The notes under the pieces are model-generated. The model was not told the origin of the DNA. It did no database searches and saw only the letters and a program-made list of their open reading frames with translations. Below are positions 8,446-16,920 of a stretch of DNA of 41,088 nt, piece by piece (position 1 is the first letter of the stretch; the number at the start of each line of letters is the position of its first letter). Source of the DNA: Rhizobium sp. CF122 (GTDB lineage: Bacteria > Pseudomonadota > Alphaproteobacteria > Rhizobiales > Rhizobiaceae); contig NZ_AKKA01000013.1 in the NCBI RefSeq assembly GCF_000282035.1, forward strand, positions 1-41,088, given 5' to 3'. Both the position numbers and the translations under genes were made by a program.

Positions 8446-9387
8446 ATGCACAGAATCGGTTTCTATGTTTCTTCGGGGTTTCAAATGCTCGACCTTGCCG
8501 GTCCGGCAGGGGCGTTTGAAGCGGTAAATCGCCAACTTGGAATCTCCGCCTATCGGATCCAGGTCCTTGCCTTGGAAGCGGGTGACGTGGCAAACAGCCT
8601 CGGCATGGCGACGCCTGCCGTATCGCTCGACGACATCGAGCTCGATACACTCGTCGTCATCGGCGGACCGATTGATCAGCTCCCTTCCGCAGACACGCTA
8701 AGCGGCATCGTGGCGGCTTCGAAGCGAAGCCGGCGCGTTGCAAGCGTTTGCACCGGCGCGTTTACGCTGGCGGCCGCAGGACTGCTGAATGGGCGTCGAG
8801 CGACGACGCACTGGCAATACGCAGCGCGCCTCCAACGGGACTACGCGTTGATCCATGTCGAGGCAGATCGCATCTTCTGCCGCGACGGCAACGTGTGGAC
8901 CTCGGCCGGTATCACAGCCGGCATCGATCTTGCTTTGGCGCTGATCGAGGAGGACCATGGTTTTGCGGTTGCCAAAGGCGTAGCGCAACATCTTGTCGTC
9001 TACCATCGTCGCCATGGCGGCCAATCGCAATTCGCAGCTTCCGTCGATTTGGCTCCAAGGAACGATCGGCTCGCCGCTGCGATTGGTTATGCCCGCGATC
9101 ACATTGCCGAAGCGCTCACGGTTGACCGTTTGGCGGAGGCGGCGGGCATGAGCCTGCGGCAGTTCAGCCGTGTATTCCGAGCACAGACCGGCACAACGCC
9201 CGCCCGCGTGGTCGAGCGGCTCCGTGCGGATCTGGCTCGCGGTCGGATTGAGACGACCGACGAATCTGTCGAAGGCATTGCGGAGGCCGTTGGTTTTGGC
9301 GACGCGGAAAACATGAGGCGGGCCTTCATCCGCATCTACGGGCAGCCGCCTCAATCGATCAGGCGCGCGGTGCGGGGCACCGGATAG
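8446..9387 (+). CDS. GlxA-family transcriptional regulator (DJ-1 domain plus AraC HTH)
   Basis: A 313-residue two-domain regulator. Residues 1-175 form a DJ-1/PfpI-like sensor (FYVSSGFQMLDLAGP; elbow SVCTGAFTLAAAGLL with Cys102; NGRRATTHWQYA). Residues 205-310 form the AraC DNA-binding domain, with HTH 1 around VDRLAEAAGMSLRQFSRVF and HTH 2 around GIAEAVGFGDAENMRRAF, ending YGQPPQSIRR. The ATG at 8446 has no Shine-Dalgarno sequence; together with the promoter ending seven bases upstream this suggests a leaderless message. It is divergent from the DJ-1 enzyme gene and probably controls it. The inducer is unknown. Confidence 0.9.
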   Translation: MHRIGFYVSSGFQMLDLAGPAGAFEAVNRQLGISAYRIQVLALEAGDVANSLGMATPAVSLDDIELDTLVVIGGPIDQLPSADTLSGIVAASKRSRRVASVCTGAFTLAAAGLLNGRRATTHWQYAARLQRDYALIHVEADRIFCRDGNVWTSAGITAGIDLALALIEEDHGFAVAKGVAQHLVVYHRRHGGQSQFAASVDLAPRNDRLAAAIGYARDHIAEALTVDRLAEAAGMSLRQFSRVFRAQTGTTPARVVERLRADLARGRIETTDESVEGIAEAVGFGDAENMRRAFIRIYGQPPQSIRRAVRGTG

Positions 9388-9463
9388 TTTGGCGTTTCCT
9401 AGAGGACGTCTGGAGGTTTCCAACCATGGGGAACGTCAGTTCAGCGGCCACGAAACCCTTTCG

Positions 9464-10357
9464 TCAGCTGCCGGCAGCAAACAAATGCTTGGCCATGAAG
9501 TTCACGAATGCCTCCACCTTCGGGGACGCATGCCGTGTCGCTGGCCAGAGGATACGTAGCGGCCGACTGTTTCGCAGATAGGGATCGAGCACGGCGACCA
9601 GGCTTCCGCTCTCAAGCTGCCGCTGCACAGTGAACAGCGGAACGCAGCACAGCCCAAGTCCTCCTTCGGCAAAGCCGATAAGCGGTTGCAACGTGCTGGC
9701 GACATACGGCCTCGGCAGCTCGATCTCGATAGGAGCGCCGTCGTCGTTGAGCGGCCATGGCTCGTACTTTCCGGTCGATGGGAAGCGGTGATGCAGACAG
9801 ACATGCACGAGCAGATCGGCTGGCGCCTGGGGAATGGAATGCTGCTTGAAATACCCTGGGGAGCCCACGATCTTGTGCGAGAAGGTGCCAATGGTCTTCG
9901 TCTTCAGCCGTGAATCACTCGCATCGCCAGTCCGGACGACGGCATCGAACCCCTCTTCGATGACGTCGACAAGCCGGTCGCTGTAATCGAGTTCAAGCTC
10001 GATCTCAGGATACGCCTTTGCAAACCTTGTGATCGTCGGCATCAGCAGCATATCGATCAGTGGCAGACTGATTTTCAGCTTACCCCGCGGTGCTGAGGAG
10101 GTTCGGGCGAGCTCCAGTTCTGCAGCCTGCACTTCTTCGAAGATTTTCTTGCAACGGTCGAGGAAGAGCGTGCCCTCCGCGGTCAATGCAATGCTTCTGG
10201 TGCTGCGGTTGAAGAGCCGGACCTTCAGTCGATCCTCGAGCCTCGATATGGCCTTGCCGACGGCAGAGGCTGAAACGCCCAGTTGCTTTCCGGTAGCCGT
10301 GAAGCTGCGCGATTCCGCCGCCTGAACAAAGACTGCCAAAGAACTAAGACTGTCCAT
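9464..10357 (-). CDS. LysR-family transcriptional regulator
   Basis: A 297-residue LysR regulator. The winged helix-turn-helix covers residues 1-60 (SLAVFVQAAESRSFTATGKQ, VSASAVGKAISRLEDRLKV, LFNRSTRSIALT). The substrate-binding domain runs from about 90 to the end, with GKLKISLPLIDMLLMPTI, GFDAVVRTGD and a C-terminal GLGLCCVPLFTVQR. It belongs to the CrgA/DsdC-like group that often regulates adjacent redox enzymes. I chose ATG 10357 because the family's N-terminus MDSLSSLAVF starts there; a weak AAAGGG lies upstream, and the longer frame has no family similarity. It is divergent from the old yellow enzyme gene, its likely target. Confidence 0.93.
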   Translation of the reverse strand: MDSLSSLAVFVQAAESRSFTATGKQLGVSASAVGKAISRLEDRLKVRLFNRSTRSIALTAEGTLFLDRCKKIFEEVQAAELELARTSSAPRGKLKISLPLIDMLLMPTITRFAKAYPEIELELDYSDRLVDVIEEGFDAVVRTGDASDSRLKTKTIGTFSHKIVGSPGYFKQHSIPQAPADLLVHVCLHHRFPSTGKYEPWPLNDDGAPIEIELPRPYVASTLQPLIGFAEGGLGLCCVPLFTVQRQLESGSLVAVLDPYLRNSRPLRILWPATRHASPKVEAFVNFMAKHLFAAGS

Positions 10358-10389
10358 CGAAGAACCCTTTAAAGACATTTTTGTCCATT

Positions 10390-10458
10390 GTGTTACGCAC
10401 ACTAGCCTCATTCTGTGAGCGCTGGGAATACATAAATTCAGTCCATCGAAACCGATGG
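10390..10458. promoter_or_regulatory. Candidate LysR operator region between LysR and OYE genes
   Basis: The 109 bp divergent gap holds two small dyads: GTGT-TACGC-ACAC at 10390-10402 and CCATCG-AAAC-CGATGG at 10443-10458. The second overlaps the ribosome site of the reductase gene. The decamer GTCCATCGAA occurs twice, at 10352-10361 (over the LysR start) and 10441-10450. LysR proteins bind short interrupted dyads in such positions; binding here is inferred. Confidence 0.35.
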
Positions 10459-10466
10459 AGAGTGAA

Positions 10467-11573
10467 ATGTCCAAGCTGTATACGCCGATCGACTTCGGCT
10501 CGTTTACCCTGAAGCACCGCGTCGTGCAGGCCCCGTTGACCCGCCTCAGATCCGAACAGCCTGGTGACATACCCGGCGATCTGATGGCCACGCACTATGG
10601 CCAGCGCGCTTCCGACGGCGGTCTTCAGATTGCAGAGGCGACGCCAGTGTCCATACTGGGTCGCGGTTATCTAGGCGCTCCGGGCATTTATGACGACGCC
10701 CAGATCGCTGGCTGGAAGAAAGTCACCAACGCCGTCCATGCGAAGGGGGGCAAGATTTTCCTGCAACTATGGCATGTCGGTCGCCAGAGCCATGTCGACA
10801 TGACCAACAGGCAACAGCCGGTCGCACCGTCGGCCCTCCCGTTCGATCAGATCGTCTTTACGAAGGACGGCTGGGTCCCGGTCTCTCCGGCGCGTGCGCT
10901 CGAGACGAGCGAGATTCCGGGAATCGTCGAGGACTTCCGCCGTGGCGCCGAGCGCGCCAAGCGAGCCGGATTCGACGGGGTCGAGGTTCACGGCGCGAAT
11001 GGCTACCTTCTCGACCAGTTCCTGCAGGACGGTTCCAACAAGCGTACAGATGCCTATGGCGGTACGGTCGAGAACCGAGCGCGCTTGTTGCTTGAAATCA
11101 CCGAGGCGGCAGCTTCGGTCTGGGGCAAGAATCGCGTCGGCGTCCGTCTGGGACCCAGCGGCACCTACGGATCAATGTCCGATAGCAATCCCGAAGCGAC
11201 GTTCGGCTACGCCGCCGACCAGCTTAACAAATTCGATCTTGCCTACCTCCACATCATCGAGCCGCGCATCGTCGGCAGTGAGGCTCCGGTCGAAGGCAAG
11301 CCGCCGGTCGCAGCGGCCCAGATCCGCAAGTCGTACAAGGGCCGCATCATCGCCGCGGGAGGCTTCGACCGCGAAGGTGCCGAAGCGATCGTCGAGAACG
11401 GCACAGTCGATCTGGTCGCTTTTGGGCGCCACTTCTCGGCCAACCCGGACCTGCCGTATCGCCTGAAGAACGACCTGCCTCTCAACAAGTACGACCGCGA
11501 CAGCTTCTGGGGTGGGGACTACCGCGGCTACACCGACTTCAAGCCCTACGAAAAAGTTCTCGAAGACGCCTGA
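10467..11573 (+). CDS. Alkene reductase, old yellow enzyme family
   Basis: FMN-dependent ene-reductase of 368 residues, a single TIM barrel. Visible family signatures: N-terminal FTLKHRVVQAPLTRLRS with the flavin-contact Thr25; FLQLWHVGR; the substrate-binding H175-x-x-N178-x-Y180 set (VEVHGANGYLLDQF); SNKRTDAYGG; and the phosphate-binding AAGGFDREGAE and VAFGRHFSANPDL near the C-terminus. These enzymes reduce activated C=C bonds, and some reduce nitrate esters or N-ethylmaleimide (NemA/XenB type), with NAD(P)H. ATG 10467 has GGAG six bases upstream, preferred over ATG 10455. Divergent from the LysR regulator and likely induced by electrophiles. Confidence 0.93.
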   Translation: MSKLYTPIDFGSFTLKHRVVQAPLTRLRSEQPGDIPGDLMATHYGQRASDGGLQIAEATPVSILGRGYLGAPGIYDDAQIAGWKKVTNAVHAKGGKIFLQLWHVGRQSHVDMTNRQQPVAPSALPFDQIVFTKDGWVPVSPARALETSEIPGIVEDFRRGAERAKRAGFDGVEVHGANGYLLDQFLQDGSNKRTDAYGGTVENRARLLLEITEAAASVWGKNRVGVRLGPSGTYGSMSDSNPEATFGYAADQLNKFDLAYLHIIEPRIVGSEAPVEGKPPVAAAQIRKSYKGRIIAAGGFDREGAEAIVENGTVDLVAFGRHFSANPDLPYRLKNDLPLNKYDRDSFWGGDYRGYTDFKPYEKVLEDA

Positions 11574-11609
11574 GGCATAGCGCGCTGCAGCAAACTCGGC
11601 GGAGAAGTA

Positions 11610-12215
11610 TCACGGTTGCGATCCTTTTCCGTCGATCAGTTGCGCGACGGCGCTCAGAAGTTCCTCCCGCAAATCGGACGTGCCGAGCGTCATGGCTTGA
11701 CCGTAGGCGCCATCCATTAGAAGCGCGAGTTGATTGCCGAGGCGTTCCGGGTGGCGAGCTCCCATCGCCGCGCTTAACTCCCGAAGCCGTTGGCGTACTG
11801 CCTGCTTGTTGCCGCAGGCGATTACGGTAGCGGGATGGGCACGGTCGGGCAACTCGGTTGCCATGTTGATGAAGGGGCATCCGCGGAAGGTCGGACGCGC
11901 AATCTGTTCGACGAGGCCGGCGAACAAAGCCTCGACCAACTGCCGAGGCGAACCCGCGTTCTGCTGCGCAACATCATCCCACCACTGCCAAAACCGCTGG
12001 TTCTGCTCGGCTGCGACCGCAGCGATCAGCTCGTCTTTCGATGCGAAGGTGCGATAGAGGGTCGATTTCGCCACCCCGGACTTCGCAAGCACGGCATCGA
12101 TTCCGATGGCGCGTATTCCATCCTGATAGAAAAGCTCGGTTGCGGTCGCGACCAGCCGTTCACGTGCCGAGGGCTCATCACGTCGCGGCGCACCCCGCCT
12201 TGCTGTTCCATTCAT
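11610..12215 (-). CDS. TetR-family transcriptional regulator
   Basis: A 201-residue TetR repressor. The N-terminal HTH is at about residues 18-64 (RERLVATATELFYQDGIRAI, GVAKSTLYRTFASKDELIAA). The C-terminal part contains RGCPFINMATELPD, typical of a TetR subgroup found beside alpha/beta hydrolases and SnoaL proteins. ATG 12215 is preceded by GGCGGGA; an in-frame GTG three codons upstream is an alternative. Divergent from the SnoaL and hydrolase genes, with a clear operator candidate in the gap. Ligand unknown. Confidence 0.9.
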   Translation of the reverse strand: MNGTARRGAPRRDEPSARERLVATATELFYQDGIRAIGIDAVLAKSGVAKSTLYRTFASKDELIAAVAAEQNQRFWQWWDDVAQQNAGSPRQLVEALFAGLVEQIARPTFRGCPFINMATELPDRAHPATVIACGNKQAVRQRLRELSAAMGARHPERLGNQLALLMDGAYGQAMTLGTSDLREELLSAVAQLIDGKGSQP

Positions 12216-12230
12216 TCCCGCCACCGGTTG

Positions 12231-12284
12231 TTGACATAGATACAGATCTGTTCCTATAAAGGGACCGAGCTGTATCTATAAAGG
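12231..12284 (+). promoter_or_regulatory. Promoter with overlapping TetR-type operator repeats
   Basis: TTGACA (12231-12236), 18 bases, TATAAA (12255-12260) form a near-consensus promoter toward the SnoaL gene. A perfect 9 bp inverted repeat TAGATACAG (12237-12245) / CTGTATCTA (12270-12278) brackets the -10 box. The nonamer CTATAAAGG is directly repeated at 12254-12262 and 12276-12284, 22 bp apart (about two helical turns). The layout fits repression by the divergent TetR protein; binding is inferred. Confidence 0.6.
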
Positions 12285-12355
12285 TAACACTCAGTTCCCA
12301 GATAGCATGCAGCTCGGATTATGCAAATCAGCGTCCATTTCGGGAGGAAATTGCC

Positions 12356-12754
12356 ATGACAACATCCGATATCGCCGCAGCCAATAAAGCTCTGGTGCTG
12401 AAAGCCATCACCGGCGTCTTTGTCAATCGCAACCCCGCCGTGCTCGACGAATTGTTCAGCCCGGATTATCGGCAACACAATCCGCAAATCCCCAATGGAA
12501 TCGAGGCGATCAAGGGGCTCTTGGGGCAATTGTCGGAAAATTTTGCCTATCAGCCCGGCCTGGTGATGGCCGACGGAGACTATGTTGCCGTGCACGGGCG
12601 ATATGTCGGGTGGGGCGCCAAGCCCATGGTGGCAATCGACGTCTTCCGCGTCGCCAACGGCAAAGTCGCCGAACATTGGGACGTGATGCAGGAAGAAGTA
12701 CCGGCGACCGAAGCCGTCAACGGCAATCCGATGTTCCCGATCGACCACAAGTGA
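12356..12754 (+). CDS. SnoaL-like / NTF2-fold protein
   Basis: A 132-residue protein of the SnoaL-like polyketide cyclase / NTF2 superfamily: an N-terminal helix (ANKALVLKAITGVFVNRN), then ELFSPDYRQHNPQIPNGIEA, a pocket region VAVHGRYVG and the final strand IDVFRVANGKVAEHWDVMQE, all typical of the fold. Such proteins are small-molecule enzymes or binders; no specific reaction can be assigned. GGAGG precedes the ATG. It is the first gene after the TetR-controlled promoter and is followed 70 bp later by a hydrolase, so the two probably act on the same compound. Confidence 0.85.
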   Translation: MTTSDIAAANKALVLKAITGVFVNRNPAVLDELFSPDYRQHNPQIPNGIEAIKGLLGQLSENFAYQPGLVMADGDYVAVHGRYVGWGAKPMVAIDVFRVANGKVAEHWDVMQEEVPATEAVNGNPMFPIDHK

Positions 12755-12824
12755 AAAGCGGCGCAGCGGCACCCCTTCCAGCACCGCGCCTTTTCCCCGT
12801 TCAAACATCCCGCAAGGACATCAC

Positions 12825-13673
12825 ATGAATGATCAACTCCCCGAAATAGGGTCTGTCGAGATCGACACGATTGAGGGTCTGCGCATCCGGTTTGCCCACT
12901 CAGGGCCGAAGGAGGGTGTTCCGGTCCTACTCACCAGCCCCTGGCCCGAAAGCCTCTATGCCTTCCGCGATCTCCAGTCGGCGGTCGGTCGTGAGCACCC
13001 GATACTGGCGCTTGATCTTCCCGGCTTCGGACACTCCGAAAGCCGCAGCGACGTGTTGTCGCCGGAAGCAATGGCCGACTTCGTTATCAATGCGGCCGCA
13101 CATTTCGGCATCACGCGCATGCATGCGGTGGGTCCGGATATTGGGACGCCGACGCTTCTCTTCGCCGCGGCAAAGCAGCCCGGCCTGTTCGAAAGCCTTG
13201 TCGTTGGCGGCGGCGCGACGAACGTGGACCTCGCGGCCGGTCAGTTGAAAGAGCTGATTGCCTCGCCGGTCGGGGCATTGTCCGACATCGACGGCGGCGC
13301 TCTCGGTGCGGATTTTGTGAGGCAATCGGCGTTGCGGGAAATTCCCGTCCCCGTGCTGAAGGACTACCGGCTGGCATCCGCAGGCCGGCGTTTTGAAGAC
13401 GCCGTCAATTTTGTCCGCGCCTATCGGCGCGATTTGCCGCGCCTTGGGCAAATGCTGGCCGGAATAGAAACGCCGGTTCTTATCATTGTCGGTCGAAACG
13501 ATCCGATCGTCCCGCCAGAAAATGGAAAATTCATCGCTCAACTTCTTCCTCGCAACCACTACGTCGAACTCGACGGTGGGCACCTGATTTGGGAGGATGC
13601 ACCGGAGGCTTACGCTGACGAGATTACGCGGTGGCTGGATGGCGGGTATCGATCGGTCTCATTCCGAGGTTGA
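12825..13673 (+). CDS. Alpha/beta hydrolase with Asp nucleophile (epoxide hydrolase / haloalkane dehalogenase type)
   Basis: A 282-residue alpha/beta hydrolase. The nucleophile elbow reads HAVGPDIGTPTLLFAA, putting Asp (residue 105), not Ser, at the catalytic position, as in epoxide hydrolases and haloalkane dehalogenases. Other elements are LALDLPGFGHSE, the acid region IIVGRNDPIVPPENG and the catalytic His in LDGGHLIWEDAPE. The usual HG-x-P oxyanion motif is replaced by TSPWPES, which is unusual and leaves the substrate class open. AAGGA precedes the ATG. Probably co-transcribed with the SnoaL gene under the divergent TetR regulator. Confidence 0.85.
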   Translation: MNDQLPEIGSVEIDTIEGLRIRFAHSGPKEGVPVLLTSPWPESLYAFRDLQSAVGREHPILALDLPGFGHSESRSDVLSPEAMADFVINAAAHFGITRMHAVGPDIGTPTLLFAAAKQPGLFESLVVGGGATNVDLAAGQLKELIASPVGALSDIDGGALGADFVRQSALREIPVPVLKDYRLASAGRRFEDAVNFVRAYRRDLPRLGQMLAGIETPVLIIVGRNDPIVPPENGKFIAQLLPRNHYVELDGGHLIWEDAPEAYADEITRWLDGGYRSVSFRG

Positions 13674-14014
13674 ACGCTCTTTAGAGACGCGTCGCGGGGC
13701 CGGGTCGTGTCAACATGTCCGGGACTCGGGGCTGGTGATGACGACCCGGCAGCGGGCTTTAGGCTCGTTTCGCTCCTTGCTCGTCCTCCGGTCGGATCGT
13801 CGTCGAAAGGCAATGCTCAACGCCGAAACGACTTTGAACTCAACCACTTAGATGCGTACGATGTTGCCAGCGGTAAGTCGCGGCTCGTGCTCCTGATTCC
13901 AACGAGTCTTGAACCCGCCGCTTTTCGCTCCGCAGCAGGGAATGGCCCGAACAGGCCTGACCAAGGACGAAGCGCGCTTCACAACTCTCTGAAGCCCGCG
14001 CTTGCAAAACCCAA
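13674..14014. other. Intergenic stretch without a recognised gene
   Basis: Short open frames on both strands here have no ribosome sites and no family likeness. I see no terminator with a T-run and no repeat. The right end leads into the promoter at 14015. Confidence 0.5.
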
Positions 14015-14060
14015 TTGACAAAATAATACGACCGGTCATATATAAGACGACTGGTCATAT
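14015..14060 (+). promoter_or_regulatory. Promoter with tandem CGACYGGTCATAT operator repeats
   Basis: TTGACA (14015-14020) is followed 18 bases later by TATATA (14039-14044). The 13-mer CGAC(C/T)GGTCATAT occurs twice as a direct repeat, 14029-14041 and 14048-14060, 19 bp apart. The core of the first copy, GACCGGTC, is a perfect palindrome. The repeats cover the -10 region and start site, as expected for repression by the TetR regulator encoded at the end of this operon (16149-16733). Confidence 0.6.
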
Positions 14061-14090
14061 TGGATGCTTTCGATCTGAAGGAATGAAATC

Positions 14091-15302
14091 ATGTCGCCGT
14101 CAGCAGACTCCGGCTCCTTCAAGCCGATCTATTTCCTGGCTCTCGGAACCTTCGCTATCGGAACCGAAGGCTTCATGATCGTTCCCCTCCTGCCGCGTAT
14201 GTCGGCCGACCTCTCGGTCCCGATCGCGGCAGTGGGATCGCTCGTCACCATCTTCACGCTCACCCTCGCCATCAGCTCTCCTGTCCTCACGACACTCACC
14301 GGCGCCATAAACCGCCGCAAGCTGCTCATCTGGTCAATGCTCGCCTTCGCCGCCGCCAATCTAGCAGCCTTCGCGTCACGCGATTACTGGGGCATCATGG
14401 TGGCCCGCATCCTGCTTGCTCTCTCGGCGGGCCTCTATGCGCCGAACGCCAACGCGCTGGCGAGTGCGATCGTGTCTCCAGAGAGGCGGGGCAGGGCGCT
14501 CTCGGTCGTCAATGGCGGTATCACACTCGCCATCGCACTCGGCCTTCCCCTGGGCTCGCTGATCGGCGACGCCTTCGGTTGGCGCATGACGTTCCTCGGC
14601 GTTGGCATTTTGTCACTGATCGCCGTCACCGGCCTTGTCTTCGGCCTGCAGAAGGGCGTCGGTGACCAGATGAAGGTGGCGTCGTTCAAGGAACGGGTCG
14701 CCGTCGTGGGCAATCCGCAGGTTCTCGCCGCCTTGCTCGTCACCTTCATTTGGGCTGCAGGCGCTTACACGGCCTGGACCTACATCGCGCCCTATCTGAC
14801 GTCGACCATTGGCGCTTCCAGCAACGGCATCAGCGCCATCGTCTCCATCTGGGGGCTTTCGGCCGCGGCAGGTGTCTTCGGCGGCGGCGCGCTCAATGAC
14901 CGTGTCGGCGCGAACACAGTCATGGTCCCGGCGCTCACCCTTCTTGCGATGGCGTTCCTGACGCTTTCCGCAAGTGCCTATTTCTTGACGCCCGGCGAGG
15001 CTGTCGCGCCGGTCGTCATTTCGGTCATTGTCTGGGGCCTGACGGCATGGGGCTTCTATCCCTCGCAGATCGCGCGTCTGATCGAAGTCGGCGGCCATCC
15101 GGTGGCTCCCATCGTCGTGTCCCTCAACACATCGTTTATGTACGCAGGATTTGCGGTAGGCGCGACCGTGGGTTCTGTCGTGATTTCAAGTGGCTCGGTG
15201 GCCGATCTCGGTTGGATTGGCGCGCTGTTCGAAGCCGTGGCCCTCAGCCTTCTCGTAACCACAACACGTGAAGCGGGCCGCAAACAAGCTGTTCAATCCT
15301 AA
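14091..15302 (+). CDS. MFS transporter, DHA1-type drug/sugar efflux
   Basis: A 403-residue, 12-helix major facilitator protein. The N-terminal helix reads YFLALGTFAIGTEGFMIVPL, as in the AraJ/YdhP efflux group. The helix 2-3 loop NRRKLL, helix 4-5 region ARILLALSAGLYAPNANA and the ERRGRALSVVNGGITLAIALG segment (antiporter-like motif with GLPLGSLIGDAFGWRMTF) are visible. AAGGA precedes the ATG. It heads a three-gene operon (MFS, SDR, TetR; gaps of 18 and about 70 bp), so its expression is probably self-limited by the TetR protein and its substrate related to the SDR reaction. Actual substrate unknown. Confidence 0.9.
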   Translation: MSPSADSGSFKPIYFLALGTFAIGTEGFMIVPLLPRMSADLSVPIAAVGSLVTIFTLTLAISSPVLTTLTGAINRRKLLIWSMLAFAAANLAAFASRDYWGIMVARILLALSAGLYAPNANALASAIVSPERRGRALSVVNGGITLAIALGLPLGSLIGDAFGWRMTFLGVGILSLIAVTGLVFGLQKGVGDQMKVASFKERVAVVGNPQVLAALLVTFIWAAGAYTAWTYIAPYLTSTIGASSNGISAIVSIWGLSAAAGVFGGGALNDRVGANTVMVPALTLLAMAFLTLSASAYFLTPGEAVAPVVISVIVWGLTAWGFYPSQIARLIEVGGHPVAPIVVSLNTSFMYAGFAVGATVGSVVISSGSVADLGWIGALFEAVALSLLVTTTREAGRKQAVQS

Positions 15303-15320
15303 AATCAAAGGAGACTGGAA

Positions 15321-16079
15321 ATGAAACTCACAGGCAACACGATCTTCATCACGGGTGGCGGCTCCGGCATCGGCCGCGGCCTTGCTGAGGCGCTGCACAA
15401 ACGCGGCAACAAGGTCATCATCTCCGGCCGCCGGAAGCAGAACCTGCAGGAAACCCTTGACGCCAATGCCGGCATGGATGCGGTCTCGCTTGATGTGAAC
15501 GATCCTCAGATTGTGAAGGAAACAATCGAAAACCTGATCAAGCGATATCCTTCGCTCAACGTCGTCATCAACAATGCCGGCATCATGCAGTTGGACGCAG
15601 CCGAACGCGAGATCGACGATGAGGTGCTGGTGTCCACGGTTTCCACGAACCTGTTGGCGCCGATCCGGGTCACCTCGGCGTTCATTGACCACCTGAAAAA
15701 GCAGCCTAATGCCACCATCGCCTACGTGTCCTCGGTTCTCGCCTTCGTGCCGTTAGCCGGCACCGCCGTCTATTCGGCAACCAAAGCAGCCGTACATTCT
15801 TATGCCATGTCGCAGCGATACAAGCTGCGCAACACTTCAGTCGAAGTGCTGGAAATCGCCCCACCGTGGGTCCGAACAGACCTCCTGAACAGCCGCGAGG
15901 AGGAACGCGCGATGCCGCTCGACGACTTCATCGCCCAGACGATGACTGCGCTCGAGACCGCGTCGACCGAGGTCCTGGTCGAAGCCGCCACAGGGCTCCG
16001 CAACAATCCCGGCCCGCAGGAACACGGCTTCGTCAACCAGTTCAATGACTTGGTTGCAGACCTGAACCAGGCGGCGTAA
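15321..16079 (+). CDS. Short-chain dehydrogenase/reductase (DltE-like)
   Basis: A 252-residue classical SDR. The Rossmann NAD(P)-binding motif TGGGSGIGRG is at residues 11-20, D58 follows beta-3 (LDVND) and NNAG is at 84-87. The catalytic set is S138 (AYVSSV), Y151 and K155 (YSATK), followed by EIAPPWVRTDLL after the active site. The sequence resembles the DltE/YdfG-like oxidoreductases. AAGGAG lies eight bases before the ATG. Second gene of the MFS/SDR/TetR operon. It probably reduces or oxidises a small carbonyl or alcohol; the substrate cannot be told. Confidence 0.92.
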   Translation: MKLTGNTIFITGGGSGIGRGLAEALHKRGNKVIISGRRKQNLQETLDANAGMDAVSLDVNDPQIVKETIENLIKRYPSLNVVINNAGIMQLDAAEREIDDEVLVSTVSTNLLAPIRVTSAFIDHLKKQPNATIAYVSSVLAFVPLAGTAVYSATKAAVHSYAMSQRYKLRNTSVEVLEIAPPWVRTDLLNSREEERAMPLDDFIAQTMTALETASTEVLVEAATGLRNNPGPQEHGFVNQFNDLVADLNQAA

Positions 16080-16148
16080 GGGACACCGACAACGTCGGCG
16101 TGGGCACATGTAAGTGTGCCCACGCTCGCGATCGAAGAAAGGATTCCA

Positions 16149-16733
16149 ATGGTCTCCAGGACACGGCAAAAGATCGTCGATGCCGCACTCGAGCAGTTCC
16201 ACGAGTTCGGCTACAACGGCTCCAGTGTGAACGACGTCGTCGAACGCGCAGGCGTCCCGAAAGGATCCTTCTACAATTATTTCAAGGCCAAGGAGCTCCT
16301 CGCGCTCGAGGTTCTCAAGATCTATTCTGCCGGCTCAGGCCGAGAGATCCTCGCGGATAAATCGCTCCGCCCGCTAGAGCGCATCAAGCAACACTTTAGC
16401 TTCATGGCGGATCGCTATGACCGGTTCGGATACGCTCGCGGATGTCTGATCGGAAATCTCGCCGCCGAATCCACCGACGAAGCCCCGCTCGTCAGGCAAG
16501 CGCTCGCCGAATCCCTCAGCCGATGGACCGGCTTGCTCGAAGAGGCCCTGAAGGAAGGCCAGGAACTCGGCGAGGTGCCGTCGAGCATAGATGCGAGAAA
16601 AACCGCCCGATTTCTGATCAATGCCTGGGAAGGGGCGGTCATTCGAATGAAGATCGTGGCCGCCCGGGAGCCACTCGATGACTTCTTCGATATTGCCCTT
16701 GCCCTTTTGCATGGGCAGCGGAAGGAAGGCTAG
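16149..16733 (+). CDS. TetR-family regulator of the MFS/SDR operon
   Basis: A 194-residue TetR protein. HTH domain at residues 4-52 (RTRQKIVDAALEQFHEFGYN, GVPKGSFYNYFKAKELLALE). The C-terminal half has ARGCLIGNLAAESTDEAPLV, typical of the AcrR/NemR-like C-terminal domain (TetR_C). ATG 16149 has AAAGGA six bases upstream; a GTG at 16116 would add 11 residues without family support. As the last gene of the operon it most likely represses its own promoter through the repeats at 14029-14060. Confidence 0.9.
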   Translation: MVSRTRQKIVDAALEQFHEFGYNGSSVNDVVERAGVPKGSFYNYFKAKELLALEVLKIYSAGSGREILADKSLRPLERIKQHFSFMADRYDRFGYARGCLIGNLAAESTDEAPLVRQALAESLSRWTGLLEEALKEGQELGEVPSSIDARKTARFLINAWEGAVIRMKIVAAREPLDDFFDIALALLHGQRKEG

Positions 16734-16920
16734 TCGCGAAGCAACTCCCGACAATTGGTCGGCCAGGCAAGGAGCGTGACGAGCTCAGCCTCAAGGAGAT
16801 CGCCATGGCCGAATCCGCCTCCTACTGCGCCAGATAGGCGCGATGCAGGATGTCGGGCTCGTCGATCAGCCGTTGCGCGCAATGACGGGATGGCGAGAGG
16901 GGCCGGACAATGACGCTTTC

